From: Sphingopyxis solisilvae | GTDB taxonomy: Bacteria; Pseudomonadota; Alphaproteobacteria; Sphingomonadales; Sphingomonadaceae | DNA length: 55,020 nucleotides | Direction: 5' to 3' | Assembly: GCF_015475875.1 (NCBI RefSeq) | Contig: NZ_JADKYM010000019.1 | Coordinates: forward strand, 1-55,020 | Shown: positions 1-9,361 of the stretch, in pieces | Numbering within the stretch: the first letter of the stretch is position 1 | Layout of the letters: every line of letters starts with the position of its first letter | Notes under the pieces: generated by a model | Database searches by the model: none | Seen by the model: only the letters and a program-made list of their open reading frames with translations | What the model was told of the DNA's origin: nothing | Program-made: the position numbers and the translations under genes

Positions 1-59
1 CCCTTCGGCGGCGCGCCAGGCCGATACCCCCCTCCACCACCGCCTGCGGCGGCGGTCCC

Positions 60-79
60 CCTCCCCGCAAGCGGGGAGG
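60..79. repeat. Short perfect palindrome of the dispersed GC-rich type
   Basis: A perfect inverted repeat with arms CCTCCCCGC and GCGGGGAGG around AA lies just downstream of the pirin gene. It resembles the CCCCTCCCGC hairpins found elsewhere in this window, so it is probably one unit of a dispersed REP-like family. It could also help terminate transcription, but there is no T-tract. Confidence 0.6.
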
Positions 80-112
80 ATTTCGATGTCTGCAACCGGC
101 TAAAACCGGCCG

Positions 113-997
113 CTACGGATAACTCACCGTCTTCGGCACCTCGGGAATCGGGATGAACTCCTCGCTGTCCCCCGGGACCAGCGGGAACTTGCCGTCTTTC
201 CAGTCGTGTTTCGCTTCGTTGATCCGATCGCGCGACGAACTGACGAAATTCCACCAGACGTGGCGCGGCGTCGTGAAGGCTTCGCCGCCAAGCAGCATGA
301 CCCGCGCATCGCTCTCCGCGCGCAACGTCATCGCCTGCCCCGGCCGCAGAATGTAGAGACTGTAGCGATCGAGGCGCTCGCCATCGAGGCTGGCATCGCC
401 GAGCGCCACGAGCACGGCCCGCTCGTCCGCGTCGGCTTCGATCGGGATGCTGGCCCCTGCGCCCATCAATATGTCGGCATAGATTGTCGCGGCATGCTGG
501 GTGATCGGCGATGTCGCGCCCCACAGGCTGCCCATGATGACGCGCGCCGACACGCCACCATCCTCGACCAGCGGCAGGTCGTCCTTCGCGACATGTTCGA
601 ACGCAGGGTCGATCTCTTCCCTGCAGTCGGGGAGCGCCAGCCAGGTCTGCATCCCTGAAATGCCAGAGCCGGTTGCGCGTTCGGCGGCGGGAGTGCGCTC
701 CGAATGGACGATGCCGCACCCCGCCGTCATCAGATTGCACGCCCCCGGCCGGATCGTCGCCAGCGTGCCCAGGCTGTCGCGATGCTCGATCGCCCCTTCG
801 AACAAATAGGTGACCGTTGCGAGGTTGATGTGCGGATGCGGGCGCACATCCATGCCCTTGCCAATGTCGAAATGCGCGGGACCGAACTGGTCGACGAAAA
901 TAAACGGGCCAACCATCGTGCGCGCCTTGTTCGGCAGCGTGCGCCGCACCTCGAACGCACCAAGATCGTGGGTCGATGGGGTGATGATTTCAAACAT
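113..997 (-). CDS. Pirin family protein
   Basis: A 294-aa cupin-fold protein of the pirin family. These are cytosolic, usually iron-binding proteins; some oxidise quercetin and others act as transcriptional cofactors. The N-terminal half carries the hallmark stretch [15 protein letters not shown] and the metal-site histidines in [15 protein letters not shown], followed by the EHRDSLG segment. Length matches the family (about 280-300 aa). The start is supported by AGGAGA a few bases upstream of the ATG. It lies 24 bp downstream of the broken DUF2200 gene on the same strand and may be transcribed with bolA. The family assignment is firm, but the substrate cannot be told from sequence. Confidence 0.93.
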   Translation of the reverse strand: MFEIITPSTHDLGAFEVRRTLPNKARTMVGPFIFVDQFGPAHFDIGKGMDVRPHPHINLATVTYLFEGAIEHRDSLGTLATIRPGACNLMTAGCGIVHSERTPAAERATGSGISGMQTWLALPDCREEIDPAFEHVAKDDLPLVEDGGVSARVIMGSLWGATSPITQHAATIYADILMGAGASIPIEADADERAVLVALGDASLDGERLDRYSLYILRPGQAMTLRAESDARVMLLGGEAFTTPRHVWWNFVSSSRDRINEAKHDWKDGKFPLVPGDSEEFIPIPEVPKTVSYP

Positions 998-1021
998 GCG
1001 CGTCTCCTTTTGGCGGATGGC

Positions 1022-1388
1022 TCAGCGTTCGGCGGGTCCGGGCGCGCGCAGGATCTTCTCCATCGCCTTGCCCTTTGCGAGTTCGTCGATCAGCTTGTCG
1101 AGATAGCGAATCTCGCGCATCAGCGGCTCGTCGATATTTTCGACGCGGATGCCGCAGACGACGCCTTTGATTTGGTCGCGCCGGATTCATCGTCGGCGCA
1201 TCGGCAAAGAAGGCGCGGAAATCGACCCGCGCGGCGATCCGGGCTTCCAGCTCCATCTGGCTATAGCCGGTCAGCCAGCGGATGATCGCGTCGACCTCGT
1301 CCCTTGTGCGCCCCTTGCGCTCGGCCTTGGCCACATAGTGCGGATAGACGCTGGCAAAGCTCATGCCATAGATGCGGTGCTCCGCCAT
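1022..1388 (-). pseudogene. DUF2200 family protein, frameshifted
   Basis: The first part reads [20 protein letters not shown] and matches the start of the small DUF2200 family (about 120 aa, function unknown). After ADAPTMNPA the reading frame slips: the family-like C-terminus ([17 protein letters not shown], then [16 protein letters not shown]) continues in another frame and stops with TGA at 1022-1024. Restoring two bases in the CGCG run near 1180-1184 would give NPARDQIKG and an intact product of 122 aa. Either the gene is broken by a 2-nt deletion or the assembly has an error there. It starts 8 bp after the bolA stop on the same strand. Confidence 0.75.
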
Positions 1389-1396
1389 GCGCGCCG

Positions 1397-1675
1397 CTAT
1401 TCCCCCGGCGCCGTCGCGCGGATCGCCAGCGCGTGGACGCGCTGTCCGGGCAGGTCGCCGAGCGCCTTGTTCACCATGCGCTGGCGCATCACGCGGTTCA
1501 TTCCGGCAAAGCCCGCCCATTCGATCGCCAGGCTGAAATGCGATTCGCCGCTGCCGTCGTCGCCGGCGTGGCCATGATGTCTGGCGCTGTCGTTGCTGAC
1601 GGTGAAATTGGCGTCGGGAAAGGCTGCGGCGAGCAGGCTTTCCATCTCTTGCTGTACGGGACCTTGGCTGCTCAT
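1397..1675 (-). CDS. bolA: BolA family protein
   Basis: A 92-aa BolA-fold protein. BolA proteins bind monothiol glutaredoxins and help handle Fe-S clusters; some act in stress responses. The pattern [15 protein letters not shown] then [20 protein letters not shown] then [20 protein letters not shown] is typical, including the C-terminal helix and the HALAI strand. A start 12 nt upstream (MVNP) is possible, but MSSQGPVQQ fits better. No clear ribosome binding site helps the choice. It heads a leftward cluster with the DUF2200 remnant and pirin. Confidence 0.9.
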   Translation of the reverse strand: MSSQGPVQQEMESLLAAAFPDANFTVSNDSARHHGHAGDDGSGESHFSLAIEWAGFAGMNRVMRQRMVNKALGDLPGQRVHALAIRATAPGE

Positions 1676-1748
1676 GGGGTTGACCATAGGCGCTGCGTCG
1701 CCAAATTATAAGACCCCCTCCCCCGACGTTCGAGTCCGAAAGCCCCTT

Positions 1749-2342
1749 TTGCCGTCCTCTGCCCGCCCCTCCCGTTTTCATGGCCGCGTGCCGCGCGAGG
1801 CGCCGTGCGCAGTGCCGGGCTGCCGCGAGCCGGGCGAATTTCGCGCGCCAGCATCGGCGCACCGCTCGCCCGACGGCCCGCCCCCATATCGCTGGCTGTG
1901 CCTTGACCATGTGCGCGAATTCAACGCGGGCTATAATTTTTTCGAAGGCATGAACGCCGACCAGATCATGGCGGCGCAATCCCCGACCGCGGGCTGGGAA
2001 ACCGAAAGCCGTACCTTCCGCCCCGCGGGCAGCGCCGACCTGCCGCCCCGCTGGGCCGATTTCAAGGATCCGATGGACGCGCTCGGCGCGCGGTTCCGGC
2101 AGCGGATGGACGAAGCCCGGCGCGAGGCGGCCAATCCCGGCCTGTCGCGCGAAGAACATGCCGCGATGCAGTTGATGGGCCTCGCGGCCGATGCCGACCG
2201 CGCCGCGCTACGTCGCCGCTACAGCGAACTCGTCCGCAAATATCATCCCGACCGCAATGGTGGCGATCGCAGTTTCGAGACGAGACTCGGCGAAGTGGTT
2301 GCGGCATATCAGTTGCTGCGGAAGACGAAGGCATTCGTATAG
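1749..2342 (+). CDS. J-domain (DnaJ-like) protein
   Basis: A protein of about 197 aa ending in a J domain. The HPD motif that stimulates Hsp70 ATPase is seen in [13 protein letters not shown] near the C-terminus, preceded by helix II ([12 protein letters not shown]). The N-terminal part has a conserved [12 protein letters not shown] segment and a second cysteine in RWLCLDH, suggesting a small metal-binding module before the J domain. The start is uncertain: TTG 1749 gives [14 protein letters not shown], while ATG 1674 would overlap the divergent bolA start, and GTG 1788 is a third option. The stop lies 10 bp before the SnoaL-like gene, so the two are probably co-transcribed. Confidence 0.85.
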   Translation: MPSSARPSRFHGRVPREAPCAVPGCREPGEFRAPASAHRSPDGPPPYRWLCLDHVREFNAGYNFFEGMNADQIMAAQSPTAGWETESRTFRPAGSADLPPRWADFKDPMDALGARFRQRMDEARREAANPGLSREEHAAMQLMGLAADADRAALRRRYSELVRKYHPDRNGGDRSFETRLGEVVAAYQLLRKTKAFV

Positions 2343-2352
2343 GAGACGCGCG

Positions 2353-2790
2353 ATGAGCGATCTGGACGCAGCACGGATCGAGGTGGTCCGCCGCCATATG
2401 GCGCTCGAGATCACCCACGACTGGGACGGCGTCATCGCGACCTTCGACCATCCGCGCTACGAATTGCTGGGCCCCGGAACGGTGTTTGATGGCGAAGCCG
2501 CTGTCCGCTCCTATTTTGCCGCGTCGCGCGAGCCCTTTCCCGATCAGGCGAACGAAGTCATCGCCATCGCCGCTGACGCGGCGGCGAACCTGGTGCTGGT
2601 CGAATTCTGGCTGACCGGCACGCATCTCGGTCCGCTCAAGCTCGGCCCGCGCACGATCGCGCCGACCGGCAAGGCATTCCGCATCCGAATGGCCGCCAGC
2701 TTCGAATTCGCGCCCGGCAGCGACAAGATCGTCTGCGAGCGTCCCTATTACGACCAGTCGGCAGTGATGAAGGCGCTCGGCCTCCTCTGA
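2353..2790 (+). CDS. SnoaL-like / NTF2-fold family protein
   Basis: A 145-aa protein with the SnoaL-like alpha+beta cone pattern: an N-terminal helix (ARIEVVRRHMALEITHDWDG) followed by ATFDHPRYELLGPGTVFDG, and a later FEF strand. SnoaL-like proteins include polyketide cyclases, isomerases and many proteins of unknown role, so no substrate is assigned. A clear AGGAGA ribosome binding site overlaps the end of the J-domain gene, supporting this start over longer in-frame extensions. Confidence 0.8.
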   Translation: MSDLDAARIEVVRRHMALEITHDWDGVIATFDHPRYELLGPGTVFDGEAAVRSYFAASREPFPDQANEVIAIAADAAANLVLVEFWLTGTHLGPLKLGPRTIAPTGKAFRIRMAASFEFAPGSDKIVCERPYYDQSAVMKALGLL

Positions 2791-2838
2791 AAAGGCGTTG
2801 CAAGCTGAAACGGACAGCGATACCGCGCTAGCGCAATT

Positions 2839-3018
2839 CCCCTCTCCCCATGCGGGAGAGGGTTGCGAAGACTTGGCGGCTTGCCGCCTAGTCGAAGCTG
2901 GGTGAGGGGTATGCGAGCCGCAGGCTCGCGCGGTACAAAGTGCCGCCCACCCTCATCCAGCTACGCCTCGTCGCTTCGCGGCAAGGCTTCGTATCCTTCT
3001 CCCGTCAAGGGAGAAGGG
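2839..3018. repeat. Dispersed palindromic intergenic repeat
   Basis: This gene-free stretch between the SnoaL-like gene and cobS holds two terminal hairpin-like arms (CCCTCTCCC...GGGAGAGGG at the left and CCTTCTCCC GTCAA GGGAGAAGG at the right). Between them are GCGG-type hairpins such as GGCGGCTTGCCGCC and GCGAGCCGCAGGCTCGC. The layout mirrors the elements at 12615-12731 and 14181-14311 and looks like a compound REP/BIME-type unit. Confidence 0.7.
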
Positions 3019-3042
3019 ATAGAGATTTTTGAAGGCAGCAAG

Positions 3043-4032
3043 ATGACCGATATCCCGAACAGCCTCCCGGACCATCACGGATCGACGCTACTCGCGGCGC
3101 CCGATATCGAGGTCGATGCGCGTGAGGTGTTCGGCGTCGATATCGATATGAAAGTCCCGGCGTTCAGCGAGGCCGACGCGCGCGTTCCCGACCTCGACCC
3201 CGCCTATGTGTTCGACGGCGACACAACGCTCGCGATCCTCGCTGGCTTCAAATACAACCGCCGCGTGATGGTGCAGGGCTATCACGGCACCGGCAAGTCA
3301 ACGCATATCGAACAGGTGGCGGCGCGCCTCAAATGGCCGTGCATCCGCGTCAACCTCGACGCGCATATCAGCCGCATCGACCTTGTCGGCCGCGACGCGA
3401 TCGTGCTGCGCGAGGGCCAGCAGGTCACCGAATTCCGAGAAGGCCTGCTCCCTTGGGCGCTGCAGACGCCGACCGCGCTGGTCTTCGACGAATATGATGC
3501 GGGGCGCCCCGATGTGATGTTCGTGATCCAGCGCGTGCTCGAGACCGAGGGCAAGCTGACCCTGCTCGACCAGAACCGCGTCATCCGCCCGAACCCTTAT
3601 TTCCGCCTGTTCTCGACCGCCAATACGGTAGGCCTCGGCGACACGAGCGGGCTGTATCACGGCACGCAGCAGATCAACCAGGGCCAGATGGACCGCTGGA
3701 ATATCGTCGTCACGCTCAATTATCTGCCCGCCGCGACCGAAAGCGCGATCGTCCTCGCAAAGGTGCCCGACACCGACGACACCACGGTCGCCAATATGGT
3801 CAAGGTGGCCGACCTGACGCGGCAAGGTTTCATCAACGGCGACATCTCGACCGTGATGAGCCCGCGCACCGTCATCAGCTGGGCCCAGAACACCGCGATC
3901 TTCAACAACATCGGCTTCGCCTTCCGTCTGTCCTTCCTCAACAAGTGCGACGAGGCCGAACGGATGATCGTCGCCGAATATTATCAGCGCGTGTTCGGCG
4001 AAGATCTGCCCGAAGGGGTGATCGGCAAGTGA
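3043..4032 (+). CDS. cobS: CobS-type AAA+ ATPase (cobaltochelatase small subunit homologue)
   Basis: A 329-aa AAA+ ATPase of the MoxR/CobS class. In aerobic cobalamin synthesis CobS works with CobT as the ATP-driven chaperone of the CobN cobaltochelatase. Visible motifs are Walker A ([13 protein letters not shown], near residue 83), Walker B ([10 protein letters not shown]) and a sensor-like LFSTANT. The CobS signature [14 protein letters not shown] follows. No cobN or other cobalamin gene is in the window, so the pair may serve another metal or a MoxR-like maturation role. The start is chosen at MTDIPN, preceded by GAAGG; a longer in-frame extension runs into the repeat. It overlaps the next gene by 4 nt. 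Confidence 0.92.
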   Translation: MTDIPNSLPDHHGSTLLAAPDIEVDAREVFGVDIDMKVPAFSEADARVPDLDPAYVFDGDTTLAILAGFKYNRRVMVQGYHGTGKSTHIEQVAARLKWPCIRVNLDAHISRIDLVGRDAIVLREGQQVTEFREGLLPWALQTPTALVFDEYDAGRPDVMFVIQRVLETEGKLTLLDQNRVIRPNPYFRLFSTANTVGLGDTSGLYHGTQQINQGQMDRWNIVVTLNYLPAATESAIVLAKVPDTDDTTVANMVKVADLTRQGFINGDISTVMSPRTVISWAQNTAIFNNIGFAFRLSFLNKCDEAERMIVAEYYQRVFGEDLPEGVIGK

Positions 4033-4712
4033 TTCCGAAACAGTCGCTGGCACGTTTAGGAGCCACCCTTTTCCTTATTTTTGCTTGCTGGAATACGGCA
4101 CCAGCCCAAGTGACGGCGCAAAAATTTACTGCTCGCCAAATTATAGATTTGCATTTGCCTGACCGAGCATTTGAAGATGCTATCGCCCCAACTTTGCAGC
4201 GAATTCGCGATGATATCGAAGCTAACGAACAGACGCGGGCATTAGAGAAGAAGTTTCCTGGCGCACGCAAGGCGCGCGCCGATGCGATGATCATCGCAAC
4301 CAGCGCTATATACAAGATCAAATTTGATCAAGCTGTGGGGGAAGTCGTGGTCGAGCTTTCTAGTCAGTTCGCTCCGGCTTCGTTAGATGAGGCACTCAAT
4401 TTTTATCAAAAGCCGCACGTCGCCAATTTTCTCACGTTTGTTCGAAAGCAAAGGCCCTGTCAGGCAGCAATTGTAGCCGAATGTGAACGGCAAGGAGCGG
4501 TGGCGGCGAACGATTTCTTCTCAGAAGCCCGAAAGGACGAGAAGGAGGACTGGGCCGCATTCCTTTCGTCGGATGCAGGACGGGTGGATGCCTTCCTCGA
4601 AAACTTGTTGGGCCTCGTATTAGATCGCTTTGCAAAAATGCCCCTCACACCCGCCGAAAGTGAGGCCCTCCTCAAGAACGATAGGGAAACCTTGCGCAGG
4701 ATCCAAAGCTAG
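4029..4712 (+). CDS. Secreted protein, DUF2059-like, low GC
   Basis: A predicted exported protein of 227 aa starting at a GTG that overlaps the cobS stop (GTGA). A ribosome binding site-like AAGGGG lies about 10 nt upstream. The N-terminus ([24 protein letters not shown]) is a good Sec signal peptide. A later stretch ([20 protein letters not shown]) resembles the DUF2059 pattern of helical periplasmic proteins, but the match is loose. Base composition is clearly lower in GC than its neighbours and codon use is less biased, suggesting late acquisition. Function unknown. Confidence 0.7.
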   Translation: MIPKQSLARLGATLFLIFACWNTAPAQVTAQKFTARQIIDLHLPDRAFEDAIAPTLQRIRDDIEANEQTRALEKKFPGARKARADAMIIATSAIYKIKFDQAVGEVVVELSSQFAPASLDEALNFYQKPHVANFLTFVRKQRPCQAAIVAECERQGAVAANDFFSEARKDEKEDWAAFLSSDAGRVDAFLENLLGLVLDRFAKMPLTPAESEALLKNDRETLRRIQS

Positions 4713-4747
4713 CACCTTTTCCTCAATATCTAAGGCAGGGCAAACCC

Positions 4748-5944
4748 ATGCTCCACTCGCATACGGCTCTTCGGAACTCCATCATGCTGCTTGGGTGTGC
4801 CGTTCTTTCGGGATGCAGCATCGCTGCCGTCGATTACGGCCCTGTCCGCCACGCCGACTATGTCGCCGATCCGCGCTGCACCGCGCAGCCGGGTGCCGTC
4901 GTCGATGGCGAGGCACTGCCGCTGTTCTTCGCGACCACGCGCCTGCCCGACTGCCGCACTGGCGACATCAGCATGCTCCGCCATCGCGGTGACAAGATGC
5001 GTTACGGCCGCTTTTCCGCGCCTGTTGAGGCCGAGCTCGGCGGCAAGAAAAAGCTCCGCACCCCGATGGCGTTTCAGGAAGCCGGGGACTGGTGGCGGGC
5101 GCTGCAGGCAGAAACCGACCGGCGGCAGGGTCGCGTCCTGCTCTATGTCCACGGCTATCGCGAGACGTTTGAAACCACATCGAAAGACGCGGACCAGATC
5201 GCACGGATGACCGGGTTCGACGGGCCGGTGATCGAGTATAGCTGGCCGTCGCAGGGCGAAGTGCTGAGCTATGCGGTCGACGAAACCAACATGTATCACG
5301 ACGTCCGCAATTTCCGCGACTTTCTGAAGACGCTGGCCGAGCGGCCGTGGGTCAAGGAGATCGTCGTCGTGTCGCATTCGCTTGGCGCGCGGCTGGTAAT
5401 TCCGGCGATCGCCTATGTCGATCGCACGTCGAGCAGCGCCGACAGCAGCAATATCTCGAACGTCATTCTGGCATCGCCCGATATCGACCGCGAAACATTC
5501 GAGCGCGATATCGAGGAAGAAGTGCTGGCGCCGCGCCGAGTCGCCAACGACCGACGCATCACCGTCTATGTCTCGCGTGCCGACAAGGCGCTTGCCGCGT
5601 CGCGCGCGCTGCACGGTTATCCGCGGCTCGGTTCGCCCTATTGCTTCGATCCGTTCGAAGCGGCCGAACTGAAGGCCAAAGGGCTGCCGATCCGCTGCTA
5701 CGTCAAACCGGTGTCGGGCCTCATCGTAATCGACACCACCGATGTGTCGCGCGCGACCACCGGACACAGCAATTTCCTGCGCAGCGCCGCCGCATGCCGT
5801 GATTTCGTCGATGTCGTTGCAGGAAAACGCACGCGGCCGGAACGAACGGCAACGCATCTGGCGCATGTGTTCCAGCTGTTACCCGATCCCGCCGACCCGA
5901 AACCCGCCGACGAAGCGATCTGTAACCGGGTTCCGGCTCCCTAA
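4748..5944 (+). CDS. Alpha/beta hydrolase lipoprotein (DUF900 family)
   Basis: A 398-aa protein whose N-terminus has a lipobox (MLLGCAVLSGCS), so it is probably a membrane-anchored lipoprotein. The core follows the DUF900 alpha/beta-hydrolase pattern: LPLFFATTR, then RVLLYVHGYRETFE (oxyanion HG), a nucleophile elbow VVSHSLGARL, an acid candidate in ASPDIDRE and a late histidine in TTGHSNFL. The substrate is unknown; esterase or lipase activity is an inference. An internal ATG at 4784 would still leave the lipobox. Its last bases overlap a small gene on the other strand. Confidence 0.85.
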   Translation: MLHSHTALRNSIMLLGCAVLSGCSIAAVDYGPVRHADYVADPRCTAQPGAVVDGEALPLFFATTRLPDCRTGDISMLRHRGDKMRYGRFSAPVEAELGGKKKLRTPMAFQEAGDWWRALQAETDRRQGRVLLYVHGYRETFETTSKDADQIARMTGFDGPVIEYSWPSQGEVLSYAVDETNMYHDVRNFRDFLKTLAERPWVKEIVVVSHSLGARLVIPAIAYVDRTSSSADSSNISNVILASPDIDRETFERDIEEEVLAPRRVANDRRITVYVSRADKALAASRALHGYPRLGSPYCFDPFEAAELKAKGLPIRCYVKPVSGLIVIDTTDVSRATTGHSNFLRSAAACRDFVDVVAGKRTRPERTATHLAHVFQLLPDPADPKPADEAICNRVPAP

Positions 5945-6072
5945 AAGCCGCACAGGACGGCAAAGTCGGCCAGCCAGACCGCCGGTCCTTCGCCCGTCCA
6001 CAGCCACAGCCCACCCGCCGCAATCACCGCGAACAGCCCGAGCGCCGCTGCGTCCTGCCGCGCCCATTTCAT
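5941..6072 (-). CDS. 43-aa single-pass membrane protein, coupled to the MFS gene
   Basis: A small open reading frame starts at the ATG overlapping the MFS transporter stop (ATGA) and reads MKWARQDAAALGLFAVIAAG, then GLWLWTGEGPAVWLADFAVL, ending CGF and TAG. One hydrophobic helix covers roughly residues 9-25, with a Trp-rich second half. The ATGA overlap is strong evidence for translational coupling with the transporter, suggesting an accessory subunit or stabiliser. I do not recognise the family. Its stop overlaps the 3' end of the convergent lipoprotein gene by 3 nt. Confidence 0.65.
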   Translation of the reverse strand: MKWARQDAAALGLFAVIAAGGLWLWTGEGPAVWLADFAVLCGF

Positions 6073-7262
6073 GCCGGTTGCAGCCGCCTGACGGGAGCGT
6101 CCGCAATCGGCAGATGAACCAGTCCCGCAAAGACCCCCAGCGCGATCGCAAAGCCCCAGGCGATGTCATAGCTGCCCGCCCAGTCAAAGATCAGCCCCGC
6201 CATCCATGCGCCGAAAAAGCTGCCGATCTGATGGCTGAGGAAGACGATGCCGTAGAGCATGGAGAGATATCGGACGCCGAATATGCGCCCGACGATCCCG
6301 CTGGTCAGCGGGACAGTGCCGAGCCACAGGAACCCCATCGCACCCGCGAACACCAGCGCGCTGGCGTGGGTCAACGGCAGGAACAGGAATAGCGCGATTA
6401 CGATCGAGCGCGCGGTGTAGAGCGCCGACAGGACATATTTCTGGCGCAGGACATCGCCCGCACGCCCGAACACGTAGGAGCCGAGGATGTTGAACAGCCC
6501 CACCAGCGCCAGCACCTGTGCGCCGATGTCGATCCCCAGCCCCTTGTCGTCCAGATAGGCGGGCAGATGCGTTGCGATGAAGGCGATGTGAAAGCCGCAG
6601 ACGAAAAAGCCCGCGTTGAGCAGCCAATAGCCGCGATGGACCGCCGCCTCGCGCAGCGCCTCGCGCGCGCTCTGTTCTTCCAGCGCCAGCGTCGTGCCGC
6701 CGTCGCTGCGACCCGCAACGCCGATCGCAAGCAAGCCGCATAGCGCGACGAGCCCCGCCATGATCCACAGCGTCTGCTGATAACCGACGTCGCCAAGCAG
6801 CATCGACGCCAGCGGCACGACCAGGAATTGCCCCAGCGAACCGCCCGCGGTCACAATGCCGAACGCGCTGCTGCGTTTTTCCGCGCTGACGACGCGCCCG
6901 ACCGCGCCGAGCACGACGACGAACGTCGTTGCCGACTGCGCCATGCCGATAAAGATACCGAAGCTGATATGCAGCCCGATCGCATCGGTCGCGAATGCGG
7001 CCCCGATCAGCCCGAGGGCATAGAGGAGCGCGCCCGCCACGACCACGCGCCCCGCGCCATGTTTGTCGGCCAGCGCGCCAACAAAGGGCTGAACCAGCCC
7101 GAAGAGCAGGTTCTGCAGCGCCATCGCCAGCCCGAAATCCGACCGGCTGATCCCGATGTCGACGCTCATTTGCGGCAGGAACAATCCGAACGACTGGCGC
7201 ACGCCCATCGCCAGCGTGACGATGAACGCGGCGCAGGCGATGACGATCCAAGGGCGTTTCAT
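6069..7262 (-). CDS. MFS transporter
   Basis: A major facilitator superfamily permease of about 397 aa with 12 predicted helices. The first helix is IVIACAAFIVTLAMGVRQSF and the loop 2-3 motif appears as GALADKHGAGRVV. The GVRQSFGLFLPQM start resembles monocarboxylate or oxalate/formate-type carriers, but the substrate cannot be fixed. The start at MKRPWIV is preferred; in-frame starts at 7283 and 7313 would add a polar tail and none has a convincing ribosome binding site. It overlaps the downstream 43-aa gene by 4 nt. Confidence 0.9.
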   Translation of the reverse strand: MKRPWIVIACAAFIVTLAMGVRQSFGLFLPQMSVDIGISRSDFGLAMALQNLLFGLVQPFVGALADKHGAGRVVVAGALLYALGLIGAAFATDAIGLHISFGIFIGMAQSATTFVVVLGAVGRVVSAEKRSSAFGIVTAGGSLGQFLVVPLASMLLGDVGYQQTLWIMAGLVALCGLLAIGVAGRSDGGTTLALEEQSAREALREAAVHRGYWLLNAGFFVCGFHIAFIATHLPAYLDDKGLGIDIGAQVLALVGLFNILGSYVFGRAGDVLRQKYVLSALYTARSIVIALFLFLPLTHASALVFAGAMGFLWLGTVPLTSGIVGRIFGVRYLSMLYGIVFLSHQIGSFFGAWMAGLIFDWAGSYDIAWGFAIALGVFAGLVHLPIADAPVRRLQPA

Positions 7263-7352
7263 GGGGGACGTTGTGGGGGAGGCCATGACGCGGCGATGCG
7301 CCCGACGTTCCATATCGTCAAGCGAGCTTCACTATGAGACCCCTTACTCCCG

Positions 7353-7391
7353 CTTTCATCATTCCGGATCGGTCCGGGGCGACGATGAAAG
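7353..7391. repeat. Inverted repeat in the MFS-cobT intergenic region
   Basis: CTTTCATC and GATGAAAG form a perfect 8-bp inverted repeat around a 23-nt GC-rich spacer that itself contains CCGGATCGGTCCGG. It lies between the divergent MFS and cobT genes, about 43 bp before the cobT start, and could be an operator or an mRNA leader hairpin. Confidence 0.4.
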
Positions 7392-7433
7392 GGATTTCCT
7401 TCGCCCCCCAAAGCCGGTTAGAGCCGACTCGAA

Positions 7434-9257
7434 ATGACTACCCAGTCTCCCCTCGACGATTTCAAGGCCGCGCTCTCCAGCGTCGCGCGCGCGGTGACGC
7501 GCGATGCCGAGGTCGAGGTGGGCTTTACCGCCGACGCGCCCGCGCAGGTCGGCAAGGCGATCAAGGTGCCGACACCGTCGCGCACGCTGCCGGCGGATCA
7601 GGTGGCCGAAGCGCGCGGGTTCGCCGACGGCTATGCGCTGCGGATGAAGCATCATAGCGAGAAGGTTCACGCCGCTGCCCGTCCCGCCGAACCGGTTGCC
7701 GCCGCCGCGTTCGATGCGATGGAGCGCGCGCGGGTCGAGGCGCTCGGCGCGCGGCATATGGACGGCATGCGCGCCAATCTGTCGGCCAGTCTGGCAATGC
7801 GGATGCGCAGCGATCCGATTTCGCGCGCGCAGGGCCGCGACGACGTGCCCATGTCGAGCGCGCTCGAACTGCTGCTGCGCGAGGCGCTGACCGGGCAGCA
7901 GGCGCCGCAGGGCACCGAAACCGGCCTGTCGCTGGTCCGCGAGCGGATCGCGCGCGATGCCGGCGGCGACATCACGGCGCTGTCGATGCTGCTCGACGAC
8001 CAGGCGGCGTTCGCCGAAACGGCAAAACTCGCGCTGCGCCACCTCGATCTGATCCAGGCCGACGACCCCGCCGAACAAGGCAGCGAGGACGGCGGCGAAG
8101 AGGATGAGAGCGAGGCCGAGGAAAGCCAGGAAGAGCAGGAAAGCGAGGACGGCGGCGCTGGTGAAAGCCAGGTCGACGCGCGCGCCGAAATGGCGGGCGA
8201 CCAGGCCGACGACGGCGACAGCGACCCCGACGCGCAGGAAATGGAAGCCGACGGCGAACCCGAAATGGGCGGCGAAGGCGACGAAGGGATGCTGCCGGTG
8301 CGTCCCAACCGCCTGCCGACCGATGTCCCCGACTTCAACTATGTCCGCTTTACCGACAAGCATGACGAGATCATTCTGGCGACCGAGCTGTGCGATGCCG
8401 ACGAGTTGACTCGCTTGCGCGCCTATCTGGATCAACAGATGGCGCATCTGCAGGGTGCGGTCACCAAACTCGCGAACCGCCTGCAGCGCCGCCTGATGGC
8501 GCAGCAGAACCGGGCATGGGATTTCGACCAGGAGGAAGGCCAGCTCGACGCCGCGCGGCTTGCGCGTGTCATCGTCTCGCCCGGCCAGTCGCTGAGTTAC
8601 AAGATCGAGCGCGATACCGATTTCCGCGACACGGTGGTCACCTTGCTGATCGACAACAGCGGCTCGATGCGCGGCCGGCCGATCAGCATCGCCGCGATCA
8701 GCGCGGACATCCTCGCGCGCACGCTCGAACGCTGCGGCGTAAAGACCGAAATCCTCGGCTTTACGACGCGGACGTGGAAGGGCGGACAGAGCCGCGAGGA
8801 CTGGCTCGCCGCGGGGCGCCCCGTACACCCCGGCCGCCTCAACGACCTCAGGCACATCATCTATAAGCCCGCCGACGAACCCTATCGCCGCGCGCGCAAG
8901 TCGCTCGGGTTGATGATGCGTGAAGGGCTGCTCAAGGAAAATATCGACGGCGAAGCGCTGTCGTGGGCGCACAGCCGCATCATCGGCCGACCCGAGGAGC
9001 GCCGCATCCTGATGGTGATTTCGGACGGAGCGCCGGTCGACGATTCAACGCTGTCGGTGAACCACGGCGCCTATCTCGACCAGCATCTGCGCCAGGTGAT
9101 CGACTGGATCGAGAAAAAATCGCCGGTCGAACTCTGCGCGATCGGCATCGGTCACGACGTGACCCGCTATTACAGCCGCGCAGTGACGATCATGGACGCC
9201 GAGCAACTGGGCGGCACGATGGTCGAACAGCTGGCGGGGCTGTTCGACGTGGATTGA
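7434..9257 (+). CDS. cobT: CobT-type VWA protein (cobaltochelatase subunit homologue)
   Basis: A 607-aa CobT homologue, partner of the CobS ATPase. An N-terminal helical region is followed by a long acidic Glu/Asp-rich linker (roughly residues 205-285). A C-terminal von Willebrand A domain follows, with a clear MIDAS motif ([14 protein letters not shown], near residue 405) and a second [11 protein letters not shown] element. Length and domain order match CobT. Here cobS and cobT are separated by three genes instead of being adjacent, which may reflect later insertion. The product is cytosolic. No cobN is seen nearby. Confidence 0.92.
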   Translation: MTTQSPLDDFKAALSSVARAVTRDAEVEVGFTADAPAQVGKAIKVPTPSRTLPADQVAEARGFADGYALRMKHHSEKVHAAARPAEPVAAAAFDAMERARVEALGARHMDGMRANLSASLAMRMRSDPISRAQGRDDVPMSSALELLLREALTGQQAPQGTETGLSLVRERIARDAGGDITALSMLLDDQAAFAETAKLALRHLDLIQADDPAEQGSEDGGEEDESEAEESQEEQESEDGGAGESQVDARAEMAGDQADDGDSDPDAQEMEADGEPEMGGEGDEGMLPVRPNRLPTDVPDFNYVRFTDKHDEIILATELCDADELTRLRAYLDQQMAHLQGAVTKLANRLQRRLMAQQNRAWDFDQEEGQLDAARLARVIVSPGQSLSYKIERDTDFRDTVVTLLIDNSGSMRGRPISIAAISADILARTLERCGVKTEILGFTTRTWKGGQSREDWLAAGRPVHPGRLNDLRHIIYKPADEPYRRARKSLGLMMREGLLKENIDGEALSWAHSRIIGRPEERRILMVISDGAPVDDSTLSVNHGAYLDQHLRQVIDWIEKKSPVELCAIGIGHDVTRYYSRAVTIMDAEQLGGTMVEQLAGLFDVD

Positions 9258-9361
9258 ACCAAAATGTCGCTTCTGACGCTTCGAAAATCGTATGGAAAAT
9301 CAGACTTGCAAATACTGCTGCCGGAATTAATTCTCGCCTAGTTGGGGGAGAGTCAAACTTC

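Noticed and set aside
7359..8972. A 537-aa leftward reading frame
   Set aside because: It is the antisense shadow of cobT and includes the complement of its acidic linker.
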